The notes beneath the pieces were generated by a model. That model saw only the letters and a program-made list of their open reading frames with translations. It was not told the origin of the DNA and did no database searches. Shown here piece after piece: positions 18,681 through 26,847 of a stretch of DNA of 64,000 bases (positions within the stretch are counted from its first letter, which is position 1; each line of letters opens with the position of its first letter). The stretch spans positions 124,001 to 188,000 of the forward strand of contig JAHHGT010000004.1 in NCBI GenBank assembly GCA_019359745.1. The letters run 5' to 3'. Origin of the DNA: Aphanothece saxicola GSE-SYN-MK-01-06B. GTDB lineage: Bacteria > Cyanobacteriota > Cyanobacteriia > PCC-6307 > Cyanobiaceae. Both the position numbers and the translations under genes were made by a program.

Positions 18681-19432
18681 GTCAGGGGCACCTCGCCCAG
18701 TTCGGTGCCGTCCCCCGGCACCTCCAGGTAGCGCCTCAGCCAGCCCACCAGCAGGTAGAAGGGCAGGGTGTCGGCCAGGGCCGCCACCAGCTTGAACACA
18801 TAGCCGCTGGCGATGAACACGCCCAGCTGGGGCAGCACGGGCTCACCGGCCCTGATCGGCAGCACGTGGGCGGCGTAGTGGCTGATCAACACCACCGCCG
18901 AGGTGTCCACGATCTGGCTGATCAGGGTGGAGCCGTTGTTGCGCAGCCACAGGGCCTTGCCGTTGCTGAAGCGCTTCCAGAAATGGAACAGGCGCACGTC
19001 GGTGAACTGGGCCGCCATGTACGCGGCCATGGAGGCTCCCACCGCCCCGAAGGCCAGCCGCCGCACTTCAAAGAACACCGGCACCCCATCGGCCCGGGTG
19101 TCGAGAGGCAGACCCGCCACCCCCCCGAACCCGTCCAGACCCGGCAGGATGCCCCCCAGCCAGAGCACCAGCACGATCCAGCCGTTGAGCATCAGACCCA
19201 CCCACACCACCTGGGAAGCGCGTCGCTCGCCCCAGATCTCGCTGATCAGGTCGGTGCAGAGGAAGGTGACGGGGTACGGCAGGGCCCCGATCGCCACGAT
19301 GATCGGGAAGGAGCCGATGCTGCCCAGGGTCAGGAACCGGGTCAGACCCAGGATGTTCAGCATGCCCATGGTTCCCAGGAAGATGCCGGCCAGCACCAGA
19401 AAGGCCACCTCGCGCCGCTCCTGCAGGGTCAT
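18677..19432 (-). CDS. Queuosine precursor transporter (YhhQ family)
   Basis: A 251-residue integral membrane protein with about six hydrophobic segments. The family signature is visible in '[20 protein letters not shown]' and '[20 protein letters not shown]'. YhhQ (DUF165) proteins import queuine or 7-deazaguanine precursors used for tRNA modification. The ATG at 19432 was chosen; the 775-residue ORF-track frame upstream is a shadow of truB and yebC. Its start codon is only 12 bases from that of truB on the other strand, and its stop overlaps rpmA at CTAG. The transported compound is inferred from the family. Confidence 0.88.
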   Translation of the reverse strand: MTLQERREVAFLVLAGIFLGTMGMLNILGLTRFLTLGSIGSFPIIVAIGALPYPVTFLCTDLISEIWGERRASQVVWVGLMLNGWIVLVLWLGGILPGLDGFGGVAGLPLDTRADGVPVFFEVRRLAFGAVGASMAAYMAAQFTDVRLFHFWKRFSNGKALWLRNNGSTLISQIVDTSAVVLISHYAAHVLPIRAGEPVLPQLGVFIASGYVFKLVAALADTLPFYLLVGWLRRYLEVPGDGTELGEVPLT

Positions 19433-19444
19433 CGGCGCCTGGGC

Positions 19445-20368
19445 ATGAAGGAAGGTTCCACCAGGCTGCCGCCTTCGCCCCCGTCGCGCCACGGCTGCGG
19501 CTTTCTGGTGCTCGACAAACCCGCCGGCGTGACCTCCCACGATGTCGTCGCCCGGGTGCGGCGGGCCTCCGGCCTGCGGCGGGTGGGCCATGGCGGCACC
19601 CTGGATCCCGCCGTCACGGGGGTGCTGCCGATCGCCCTGGGTCCGGCCACCCGGTTGCTGCCCTACCTCCCCGGCGACAAGATCTACCGCGGCACGGTGC
19701 AGCTGGGGCTGCGCACCAGCACCGACGACCTCGAGGGTGAGGTGCAGGAGCAGCGGCCCGTGCCACCCCTCGGCCCCGAGGCACTGGAGCGGGCCCTGGC
19801 CGCCTTCCGGGGCGAGATCCTGCAGGTTCCCCCCCAGGTCTCCGCCGTGCACGTCGATGGCCAGCGGGCCTACGCCCGGGTGCGGGCGGGGGAAGCGCTG
19901 GCCCTGGCGGCCCGGCCGGTGCTGATCCACGGCCTTGACCTGCTCGGCTGGGATGCGGCCGGTGGCCGTCTGGAGCTGGAGGTGCGTTGTTCCGCCGGCA
20001 CCTACGTGCGTGCCCTGGCCAGGGACCTGGGGGAGGCCCTGGGCTGCGGCGGTGCCCTGGCCAGCCTGCGCCGCACCGCCGCCCTCGGCTTCGGCCTGCA
20101 CCAGGCCATTTCCATGGAGCGTCTGGCGAGCGGCCCCATGCCTCCCCTGCTGGATCCCCTTGACGTGCTGGTTGATCTGCCGCGGCAGCGTCTCGATCCG
20201 GCCCAGCTGTCGCCGTGGCGTTGCGGCCGGGCGCTGCCCCGTACGGTGGAGCAGTTGCCCGAGGGGGCCGTCGCCGTGCTCACGCCGGATGGCGCTCTGG
20301 CGGGCATCGCCCGTGCCGACGGCAAGGGCCAGCTCCTGCCCCGGCTGGTGTTCGACGCCACCGGTTGA
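19445..20368 (+). CDS. truB: tRNA pseudouridine(55) synthase
   Basis: TruB makes pseudouridine 55 in the T-loop of tRNAs. The catalytic Asp lies in 'VGHGGTLDPAVTGVLPIALG'; 'GFLVLDKPAGVTSHDVVARV' is the family N-terminal motif and 'YLPGDKIYRGTVQLGLRTST' the following conserved block. The C-terminal 'EVRCSAGTYVRALARDLGEA' completes the fold. The ATG at 19445 gives 307 residues with a roughly 15-residue extension before 'CGFLVLDKP'. The gap to the divergent transporter is only 12 bases, so the truB promoter or RBS must lie within that gene. Confidence 0.93.
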   Translation: MKEGSTRLPPSPPSRHGCGFLVLDKPAGVTSHDVVARVRRASGLRRVGHGGTLDPAVTGVLPIALGPATRLLPYLPGDKIYRGTVQLGLRTSTDDLEGEVQEQRPVPPLGPEALERALAAFRGEILQVPPQVSAVHVDGQRAYARVRAGEALALAARPVLIHGLDLLGWDAAGGRLELEVRCSAGTYVRALARDLGEALGCGGALASLRRTAALGFGLHQAISMERLASGPMPPLLDPLDVLVDLPRQRLDPAQLSPWRCGRALPRTVEQLPEGAVAVLTPDGALAGIARADGKGQLLPRLVFDATG

Positions 20369-20386
20369 ACCTCTCCTGACATCGCG

Positions 20387-21163
20387 ATGGCCGGCCACAG
20401 CAAATGGGCCCAGATCAAACGCACCAAGGCGGTGGTGGATGCGAAGCGGGGGGCCCTGTTCACCCGGCTGGGGCGGGAGATCACGGTGGCGGCCCGTGCT
20501 GGTGCCGACCCCGCCGGTAACTTCCAGCTCCGCACCGCCATCGAGAAGGCCAAGGTGGCGGGACTGCCCAACGCCAACATCGACCGGGCCGTGGCCAAGG
20601 GCAGCGGCCAGGGTGGTGCTGGCGCCGACCTGTTTGAGGCGGTGCGCTACGAGGGCTATGGCGCCGGTGGGGTGGCCGTGCTGGTCGAGGCCCTCACCGA
20701 CAACCGCAACCGCACCGCCGCCGACCTGCGGCTGGCCTTCGGCAAGCATGGCGGCAATCTCGGCGAGATCGGCTGCGTCAGCTACCTGTTCGAGCAGCGG
20801 GCCGTGGTGCGGCTGGTCCTGCCCAACGCCGACGAGGAGGACCTGCTGGAGAGCCTGCTGACCCTGGAGGAGCGGGGTGGACCAGCGGCGGCTGGCTACG
20901 CCATCGATGCGGACGGCGTCGATGTGTTCGGGGCCTTTGCCGATCTGGAAGTCCTCCAGGACGGGCTGAGGGACCTGGGTCTGCCGCTGGCGGGCTGGGA
21001 GCACCGTTGGATCGCCTCGCTGCCCTGCCGCCTCGAAGACGGGGACCTGCTGGCCGCCTGTCTGCGCATGCTGGATGTGCTGGAGGATCTCGACGACGTG
21101 CGCAGCGTCACCACCAATCTCGAAGCGGACGACGGCCTGATGGAAGCGGTCCTGCTCAGCTGA
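20387..21163 (+). CDS. YebC/PmpR-family regulatory protein
   Basis: A 258-residue member of the YebC/TACO1 family. It begins '[20 protein letters not shown]', the family hallmark, and continues '[20 protein letters not shown]' and '[20 protein letters not shown]'. Members have been reported as transcriptional regulators and, for TACO1 and some YebC proteins, as translation factors that relieve ribosome stalling; which applies here cannot be read from sequence. It lies 18 bases after truB and overlaps the 3' end of nagB on the other strand by 8 bases. Confidence 0.93.
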   Translation: MAGHSKWAQIKRTKAVVDAKRGALFTRLGREITVAARAGADPAGNFQLRTAIEKAKVAGLPNANIDRAVAKGSGQGGAGADLFEAVRYEGYGAGGVAVLVEALTDNRNRTAADLRLAFGKHGGNLGEIGCVSYLFEQRAVVRLVLPNADEEDLLESLLTLEERGGPAAAGYAIDADGVDVFGAFADLEVLQDGLRDLGLPLAGWEHRWIASLPCRLEDGDLLAACLRMLDVLEDLDDVRSVTTNLEADDGLMEAVLLS

Positions 21164-21923
21164 GCATGGCGTCGGCGTCGGCGATCACCGTCAGGGCGGG
21201 ATGGTGCTGCAGCCAGCTGGCGGGCAGCTCCGCTGAAGGGGGCTCCTGCAGGGTGCGGCGCAGGATGGTTGCCTTCTCGGCTCCCGTGACCACCAGCAGC
21301 ACCCGGCGGGCCGAGAGGATCTCGGCCAGTCCCAGGGTGATGGCCTGCCGGGGGACGGCACCGGGGTCGCCGCCGAAGCCAGCGGCGTTCTGGCGGCGTG
21401 TGTGGTCGCTGAGCACCACACAGCGGCAGGCCACCGCAGGGTCGGAAGGGGGTTCGTTGAAACCCACGTGGCCGTTGAGGCCCAGGCCCAGCAGTTGCAG
21501 GCCGATGCCGCCGGCCGCGCTGACGGCGGCGCCATAACGACCGGCTTCGGCCACCGGATCGGCGGCCTGCCCATCGGGGAGCCGCACCCGCTCGGGGTCC
21601 AGGCCGAGGGGCGCCACGAGCTGGCGGGCCATGGTGGCGGCGAAGGAGCTGGGATCCTGCGGCGCCAGCCCCACGTACTCGTCCAGGTTGAAGCTGCGCC
21701 AGGTGGCGCGCACCCTGGCCGCCAGGGTGGGTTCCAGCTGAGCCATCCGGCGGACCAGGGCCCCATAGACAGGCCCCATGGTGCGTCCGGTGGCCAGGCC
21801 CAGGGGCCGCTGCGGGTGCAGCCGATCCGCCAGCAGCAGGGCTGCCACCCGTTCGGCCACGGCCGCCGCATCGGCCAGAACGACGGGCGTGATCGCGGAG
21901 CTGTTGGTGGAGCCGTGCCTCAA
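21156..21923 (-). CDS. nagB: Glucosamine-6-phosphate deaminase
   Basis: NagB converts glucosamine-6-phosphate to fructose-6-phosphate and ammonia, recycling amino sugars. The signature '[18 protein letters not shown]' is intact and '[18 protein letters not shown]' holds the conserved Asp/Glu. '[16 protein letters not shown]' is the phosphate-binding loop. No ATG exists near the family N-terminus. I chose the TTG at 21923, which overlaps the stop of the SpoIID-like gene (TTGA), giving 255 residues; the ORF-track start at 22019 lies inside that gene. The linkage to a peptidoglycan-binding protein fits cell-wall sugar turnover. Confidence 0.88.
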   Translation of the reverse strand: MRHGSTNSSAITPVVLADAAAVAERVAALLLADRLHPQRPLGLATGRTMGPVYGALVRRMAQLEPTLAARVRATWRSFNLDEYVGLAPQDPSSFAATMARQLVAPLGLDPERVRLPDGQAADPVAEAGRYGAAVSAAGGIGLQLLGLGLNGHVGFNEPPSDPAVACRCVVLSDHTRRQNAAGFGGDPGAVPRQAITLGLAEILSARRVLLVVTGAEKATILRRTLQEPPSAELPASWLQHHPALTVIADADAMLS

Positions 21924-23242
21924 AGGGAGCTGTAGGGGAGGATCCTGGCCCCCTGGTAGTAGTGCTGCAGGATCTGGCGGTAATCCTCGCCGCGCAGGGC
22001 CAGCCCGTAGGCCCCCCACTGGCTCATGCCCACCCCGTGACCGTAGCCGCGGCCGCTCACCAGCAGCGTCGGCGCGGCCGGGGGCCGGGGGCTTCGCCAG
22101 GGGGACTGGACCATGCCGGAGGCCAGGGAGCGGATCCCCTCGGGGGTGAACACCCCCTGCAGGGAGGGCAGCGGGGGAGGGAACGGGTAGGCCCTGGGGG
22201 CCTCGAAGTCGAAGCGGGCCAGGGTGCTGCGCAGTCCCAGCCGCTGCCGCAGTTCGGCGCCCGTGAGCAGCAGCGTGCCGCCAGGTCCGGTGACCCGGGC
22301 CTGGCGGATGCGGCCGGAGCTGGTGGTGGAGAGCACCTCGATGCGGAAGGCCCCATCGATCTCCCGGAAGGCCCGGGCCAGCCTGTCGGGCTCGATGCGC
22401 AGCTGCCAGGCGTGGACCGGGCTGGCCTGGTCGAAATCGGGCACGCTCACCAGGTAAGGGAGCTGCTGGCGCCAGATCTCGCCGCTGTTTTCCGTCAAGC
22501 CGCCACTGCTGCTGTGGAAGACCGCGTTGATCAGGGCGGAACCATGGACCAGCACCTGGGATCGGGTGCTGCGCACCGCTTCACGGGTGGAGTCGGTTTC
22601 GCTCTCCACCCCCTTGTAGACCTGGCTGGCGACCGTGGCCTTGAGGTCGAAGGGGGCCGCCGGTCGGCGCTGGCGAAGGGCGTAGGTGCGGGCCGCCACC
22701 GCCTGGGCCCGCAGGGCCGCCTGCGGCCAGCTGGCCGGCATCTCGCTGCCCACCACGCTGGGCAGGTAACTCTCGACGTCGATCAGGTTGATCGCCTGCA
22801 GCCGATCGCCCTCGCTGCGCACCAGCAGCCGGCCGCGGTAGCGGCGCTGCTGCAGGGTCAGCATGGCCTCGCCGCCGCCCTGGGCCTGGGCGGGTTCGAT
22901 CCAGGCCTGACCCGAAGGCAGCGACAGCCGCCGGGGGCTGCCGGCCGGTCCCTGAAGCCTTGCCTCCAGGGCCGTGCCGCTGCGGACCAACTGCAGCCGG
23001 GCCCCCGGGGCCAGTTCCATCAGGGTGCGGCCCGCCCCGTCGCCCAGCCGCAGGGCGGCGCTGCCGGCCACCAGCTCCAGGCTGGGGGCTTCTTGCAGCA
23101 GCACCCGCACCAGGGGCACCGGTGCCCTGGCCTCGATGGGCAGCGGCGCCGCCATGGCGGCCGGGAGCAGTGCCAGGGGCAGGCCGGCGCGCCATCCGAA
23201 GCGGAGCAAGGACACGGGTGGACGCCAGCGACAACGGGTCAT
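21920..23242 (-). CDS. SpoIID/LytB-domain protein, exported
   Basis: A 440-residue protein with an N-terminal signal sequence ('LRFGWRAGLPLALLPAAMAA'). The middle carries the SpoIID domain: 'INLIDVESYLPSVVGSEMPA', 'WPQAALRAQAVAARTYAL', 'DLKATVASQVYKGVESET' and 'VFHSSSGGLTENS'; the end has 'GRGYGHGVGMSQWGAYGLAL'. SpoIID of Bacillus is a lytic transglycosylase acting on denuded peptidoglycan; cyanobacterial homologues are common and their role is less clear. The start ATG at 23242 was chosen because the frame upstream is a shadow of rnz. It is divergent from rnz with an 87-base gap and overlaps nagB. Confidence 0.9.
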   Translation of the reverse strand: MTRCRWRPPVSLLRFGWRAGLPLALLPAAMAAPLPIEARAPVPLVRVLLQEAPSLELVAGSAALRLGDGAGRTLMELAPGARLQLVRSGTALEARLQGPAGSPRRLSLPSGQAWIEPAQAQGGGEAMLTLQQRRYRGRLLVRSEGDRLQAINLIDVESYLPSVVGSEMPASWPQAALRAQAVAARTYALRQRRPAAPFDLKATVASQVYKGVESETDSTREAVRSTRSQVLVHGSALINAVFHSSSGGLTENSGEIWRQQLPYLVSVPDFDQASPVHAWQLRIEPDRLARAFREIDGAFRIEVLSTTSSGRIRQARVTGPGGTLLLTGAELRQRLGLRSTLARFDFEAPRAYPFPPPLPSLQGVFTPEGIRSLASGMVQSPWRSPRPPAAPTLLVSGRGYGHGVGMSQWGAYGLALRGEDYRQILQHYYQGARILPYSSL

Positions 23243-23329
23243 TCTGGATGCTGCGTCCGGGGATGGCCATGGCGCCGGCCACCACACCGGCTGGCGGCGT
23301 GGCAGCATGCCCGCTGAGGCCTCCCGGAT

Positions 23330-24277
23330 GTGCAGGTCACCTTCCTGGGAACCAGCTCCGGCGTTCCCACCCGCGCCCGCAACGTCTCCGCCGTCGCCCT
23401 GCGTCTGCCCCAGCGGGCGGAGCTCTGGCTGTTCGACTGCGGCGAGGGCACCCAGCACCAGTTTCTGCGCAGCGAGCTGCGGGTGTCGCAGCTGCGCCGG
23501 ATCTTCGTCACCCACATGCACGGCGACCACGTCTTCGGTCTGCCGGGGCTGCTGGCCAGCCTGGGCCTGGCCGGCAGCTGTGGCGGGATCGATCTGTACG
23601 GACCGGATCCGCTGCGCGACTACCTGGAAGGGGTGATGCGCACCTCCTCCACCCGCATCGGCTACCCCCTGCGCACCCACCGGGTGAAGGAGGCCGCCGC
23701 CCGGGGCAGCCTGGTGCTCGATGACGACGACATCACGGTGCGCTGCACGGCGCTCACCCACCGGGTGCCGGCCTTTGCCTATCGGGTGGATCAGAAGCCG
23801 CGGCCCGGCCGCTTCGACGTGGAGCGGGCCAGGGCCCTGGGCGTTCCCCCCGGGCCGGTCTACGGGGAGCTCAAGGCCGGTCGCAGTGTCACCCTCGATG
23901 ACGGCCGGGTGATTCGGGGCGAGGCCCTGTGCGGGCCGCCGCGGCCAGGCCGCAGCGTCGTCTATTGCACCGACACGGTGTTCAGTGAGGCGGCGGTGGC
24001 CCTGGCCCAGGGCGCCGACCTGCTGATCCACGAGTCCACCTTTTCCCACGGCGAGGCGGAGCTGGCCATCGCCCGCCAGCACTCCACCAGCACCATGGCC
24101 GCCCAGACCGCCCTGGAGGCGGGGGTGAAGCGGCTGGTGCTGACCCACCTGAGTCCCCGCTACGTGGCTGGCAATCCCATGACCCCCGACGACCTGGTGG
24201 CCGAAGCGCGGGCCATCTTCCCCGAGACGCTCGTGGCGAGGGACTTCCTCAGCCTTGAGGTGGGGGAGGTGGGCTGA
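23330..24277 (+). CDS. rnz: Ribonuclease Z
   Basis: RNase Z trims the 3' trailer of tRNA precursors. The 315-residue metallo-beta-lactamase-fold protein shows '[15 protein letters not shown]' with the HxHxDH metal motif, the N-terminal '[20 protein letters not shown]' and the late motif '[10 protein letters not shown]'. The exosite arm ('[20 protein letters not shown]') is the bacterial RNase Z type. The start is the GTG at 23330; an ATG two bases earlier is out of frame. psbV follows in the same direction. Confidence 0.95.
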   Translation: MQVTFLGTSSGVPTRARNVSAVALRLPQRAELWLFDCGEGTQHQFLRSELRVSQLRRIFVTHMHGDHVFGLPGLLASLGLAGSCGGIDLYGPDPLRDYLEGVMRTSSTRIGYPLRTHRVKEAAARGSLVLDDDDITVRCTALTHRVPAFAYRVDQKPRPGRFDVERARALGVPPGPVYGELKAGRSVTLDDGRVIRGEALCGPPRPGRSVVYCTDTVFSEAAVALAQGADLLIHESTFSHGEAELAIARQHSTSTMAAQTALEAGVKRLVLTHLSPRYVAGNPMTPDDLVAEARAIFPETLVARDFLSLEVGEVG

Positions 24278-24373
24278 GCCTGCAACAGTTCGCGTGATTC
24301 CGCTGCGGGGGACCCGTTGCCCGTGATACAAGGTCTCAGTTGCGGTCCCACCGCCATTTCGCCGGCTTCTTCC

Positions 24374-24916
24374 ATGGCCCCCCTCTTTCTCTCAGCCGCC
24401 CCCCTTTCAGCCGTCCGCCGCTCGCTCGTCCGTGCCGTCGCCCGGACCCTGCTGATCCTTCCCCTGGCCCTGCTGGTCTGCTTCGCGGGTCCCGCGGCGG
24501 CGGCCCAGTGGAGCGCCGAGGACCTGACCGTGCCCGTGTCCCCCGACGGCACCCTGGTGACCTTCACCGAGAAGGAGGTCAAGACCGGCCGCAAGCTCTT
24601 CAATGACAGCTGCGGCACCTGCCATGCCGGCGGCATCACCAAGACCAACCAGAACGTGGGCCTGGATCCCGAGACCCTCGCCCTGGCCACCCCGGCCCGG
24701 GATTCGGTCGACGCCCTGGTCGACTACATGAAGGACCCCACCTCCTACGACGGGGAGTACAGCATCTCTGACGTCCATCCCAGCCTGCGCAGCAGCGATG
24801 TGTTCGTGAAGATGCGCGACCTGGATGACGAGGACCTGCGTCTGATCGCCGGTTACATCCTGGTGGCCCCCAAGGTTCAGGGCATCCAGTGGGGCGGCGG
24901 CAAGATCTACTTCTGA
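24374..24916 (+). CDS. psbV: Cytochrome c550 of photosystem II
   Basis: PsbV is an extrinsic lumenal subunit that stabilises the oxygen-evolving complex. The 180-residue precursor has a basic N-terminus and hydrophobic core ('LLILPLALLVCFAGPAAAA') that targets the lumen, then a mature protein starting near 'QWSAEDLTVPVS'. The single c-type haem site is 'DSCGTCHAGG' and the sixth-ligand His sits in 'SISDVHPSLRSSD'. The C-terminus 'GGGKIYF' is typical. I used the ATG at 24374; the ORF-track start is 57 bases upstream. A hairpin followed by T residues lies just downstream. Confidence 0.95.
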   Translation: MAPLFLSAAPLSAVRRSLVRAVARTLLILPLALLVCFAGPAAAAQWSAEDLTVPVSPDGTLVTFTEKEVKTGRKLFNDSCGTCHAGGITKTNQNVGLDPETLALATPARDSVDALVDYMKDPTSYDGEYSISDVHPSLRSSDVFVKMRDLDDEDLRLIAGYILVAPKVQGIQWGGGKIYF

Positions 24917-24932
24917 GTCCCCACCCAATCTC

Positions 24933-24965
24933 AAGCCGGCAGTCCTCCAGGGCTGGCCGGCTTTT
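24933..24965 (+). terminator. Likely Rho-independent terminator of psbV
   Basis: AAGCCGGC pairs with GCCGGCTT, and the inner AGTCC pairs with GGGCT around a short loop; the 3' arm runs into TTTT. It begins 17 bases after the psbV stop. Confidence 0.75.
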
Positions 24966-24986
24966 CTGTGGCTCAACGCCTGCGTC

Positions 24987-25382
24987 TCAGGGGGCCGGGG
25001 AGGGCAGAGGTGGTGGAAGTGGCGGCGCCAGGTTGTCGGCCTCCAGGGAGCCGGGCAGCTTGCTGTACCACCACTCCTGCAGGCCGGGGGCCAGCCGCTG
25101 GGGGAACAGGGTGATGACGGTGCGGGTGGGTCTGGCCCCGGGCTGGAGCAGCTCCACGGCATAGGAGGGGCAGCGGCGGGCGGCCAGGTCGGCCACGAAG
25201 CGGCGGCCGACGCGGCGCCAGCTGGGCTCCTTGCTGCGCCAGGCCAGCCGGCAGCAGGGCCAGGGCAGTTCCTCCCGATCGAACAGGCGGCAGCAGGGCC
25301 CCAGGACCCGGTAGCTGTACTGGCCGCCGGGGCTGGGATGCTCGCTGCCGGAGGCCAGCACGGTGTCCACCTGGAGTGACAT
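24987..25382 (-). CDS. Unknown Cys- and Pro-rich protein
   Basis: A 131-residue protein starting 'MSLQVDTVLASGSEHPSPGG'. It contains two Cys pairs ('GPCCRLFD' and 'PWPCCRLAWR') and a later single Cys, a Trp- and Arg-rich middle, and a Pro-rich tail ('APPLPPPLPSPAP'). There is no signal peptide or membrane segment. The Cys pairs could bind metal or form disulfides, but no known domain is recognised. The ATG lies directly after the T-run of the ferredoxin terminator, so it has either its own promoter inside that region or read-through transcription. It converges on psbV. Confidence 0.65.
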   Translation of the reverse strand: MSLQVDTVLASGSEHPSPGGQYSYRVLGPCCRLFDREELPWPCCRLAWRSKEPSWRRVGRRFVADLAARRCPSYAVELLQPGARPTRTVITLFPQRLAPGLQEWWYSKLPGSLEADNLAPPLPPPLPSPAP

Positions 25383-25383
25383 G

Positions 25384-25406
25384 AAAAAGCCACCCCTGAG
25401 GGTGGC
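25384..25406 (-). terminator. Rho-independent terminator of petF
   Basis: On the minus strand GCCACCC-TCAG-GGGTGGC forms a 7-bp stem with a tetraloop, followed at once by TTTTT. It lies 54 bases past the petF stop. The T-run ends one base before the ATG of the next minus-strand gene. Confidence 0.85.
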
Positions 25407-25460
25407 GGAGAAGAACACGGGGTTCAAGGGGCGATCCGCGTGAATCGCCCGGCGAGGAGC

Positions 25461-25760
25461 TCAGTAGAGCTCTTCTTCGGTGTGGGTCTTGATGGTGCAG
25501 TCGGAGGTGGGGTAGGCAACGCAGGTGAGGACGAAGCCGGCCTCGATCTGGTCGTCGTCGAGGAAGCTCTGGTCCGACTGGTCGACGGTGCCGGCGGTGA
25601 GCTTGCCAGCGCAGGTGGAGCAGGCGCCGGCGCGGCAGGAGTAGGGCAGGTCAATGCCCTGCTCTTCGGCGGCGTCGAGGATGTACTGGTCGTCAGGAAC
25701 CTCGATGGTCTTGTTCAGCCCCTCGCTCTCATTGACGAGGGTGACCTTGTAGGAAGCCAT
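25461..25760 (-). CDS. petF: Plant-type [2Fe-2S] ferredoxin
   Basis: Soluble electron carrier that accepts electrons from photosystem I and passes them to FNR, ferredoxin-thioredoxin reductase and other enzymes. The 99 residues are typical: '[18 protein letters not shown]' supplies three cluster Cys ligands (CxxxxCxxC) and '[14 protein letters not shown]' the fourth; the end 'EEELY' is characteristic. It has its own terminator downstream and a 142-base gap upstream that should hold its promoter. That gap also contains an 8-bp inverted repeat. ftrV, a partner of ferredoxin, is encoded at 35.9 kb. Confidence 0.95.
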   Translation of the reverse strand: MASYKVTLVNESEGLNKTIEVPDDQYILDAAEEQGIDLPYSCRAGACSTCAGKLTAGTVDQSDQSFLDDDQIEAGFVLTCVAYPTSDCTIKTHTEEELY

Positions 25761-25902
25761 GGAAGAGATTGGAGCTCACAGACACCCGGCAGCCAGGGCC
25801 TGTAGGACCCGCCCTTCCTACATCCGACAGGGGGCATTCCCGGCGTTCTTGGGCTCGCAGGCCGGGAAGGCCAATCAAAGCCAGGACACAGATCAGCGTG
25901 TC

Positions 25903-26847
25903 TTATGCAACATCCGAGGCCGAACGGATCCGCAGCAGGCCCCAGCGGTCCTGCTCGACCTGCTGCTCCACCCGCCAGCCCGCGGCCAGCAGATCCCGCT
26001 CCAGGCCAGGGGCCTGATCCACCAGCAGGCCGCTGAGCAGGCCCACACCGCCGGGGCCCAGCAGCCGGGGGAAGCAGGGAATCAGGGCTTCGATCACCGG
26101 CGCCAGGATGTTGCACAGCAACAGATCGGCACCGCGCCCCCCCAGCAGCTCCGCGAGGGCCTCCGCCGAGCCGGTCGTCACCGTCAGAGCCTGGGCGCCA
26201 TCCAGGCCGTTCAGGGCGGCGTTCTCGCGGGTCGCCCGCTCCGCCAGGGGATCGCAGTCGGCGGCCGCCACGGTCGCCGCCCCCAGCCTTAGGGCGGCCA
26301 GGCCCAGGATGCCGCTGCCACAGCCCAGATCGGCCACCCGCAGGCCCCGCAGGCCCGGCCCCTGGCCCTCGCGCTCCCGCTCGCCGGCCAGGGCTTCGAG
26401 CGCCTCCAGGCAGAGGCGGGTGGTGGGATGGCTGCCGGTGCCGAAGGCACTGCCCGGATCGATGCGGATCACCAGGCGATCGGCCTGCTCCGGCGGCACC
26501 TCCAGCCAGGCCGGCAGCACCAGCAGCCGCTCCCCCACCGGATCGGGCCGCCAGTGGCTCTTCCAGCTCAGACTCCAGTCCTCATCAGCCTGCCGCTGCC
26601 AGTGGACCTGTGGCAGCGCCAGGTTGAAGGGCTCCCCCAGCGGGGCCAGGGCCCGCTCCAGCTCCTGCCGCTGGTCGGGGGGCCAGTCGCTTTCGGGCAG
26701 CCAGGCCAGCAGCTGGCGGCGCTCCGGGGCCTCGGGGGGATGCTGCAGGGCCACCCGGCTCACCCCCAGCAGCGGCAGCTTCCAGAGCAGGGATTCCTCC
26801 AGTTCGGCCGGGGCGGCCATCTCCAGCCGCCACCAGACCAGGCCCAT
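25903..26847 (-). CDS. prmA: Ribosomal protein L11 methyltransferase
   Basis: PrmA trimethylates ribosomal protein L11 with S-adenosylmethionine. The 314-residue protein has an N-terminal substrate-binding region and the Rossmann MTase core: 'IDPGSAFGTGSHPTTRLCLE' (family-specific), 'RVADLGCGSGILGLAALRLG' (SAM-binding) and 'DLLLCNILAPVIEALIP' (NxLA catalytic motif). The ATG at 26847 shares a base with the serA stop (ATGA), so the two are translationally coupled, as is common in cyanobacteria. Confidence 0.94.
   Translation of the reverse strand: MGLVWWRLEMAAPAELEESLLWKLPLLGVSRVALQHPPEAPERRQLLAWLPESDWPPDQRQELERALAPLGEPFNLALPQVHWQRQADEDWSLSWKSHWRPDPVGERLLVLPAWLEVPPEQADRLVIRIDPGSAFGTGSHPTTRLCLEALEALAGEREREGQGPGLRGLRVADLGCGSGILGLAALRLGAATVAAADCDPLAERATRENAALNGLDGAQALTVTTGSAEALAELLGGRGADLLLCNILAPVIEALIPCFPRLLGPGGVGLLSGLLVDQAPGLERDLLAAGWRVEQQVEQDRWGLLRIRSASDVA

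Noticed and set aside
18677-21004. 775-codon minus-strand ORF
   Set aside because: Only the part below 19432 is the transporter; the rest is antisense to truB and yebC.
21920-24331. 803-codon minus-strand ORF
   Set aside because: Upstream of 23242 it is antisense to rnz; the SpoIID-like protein starts at 23242.
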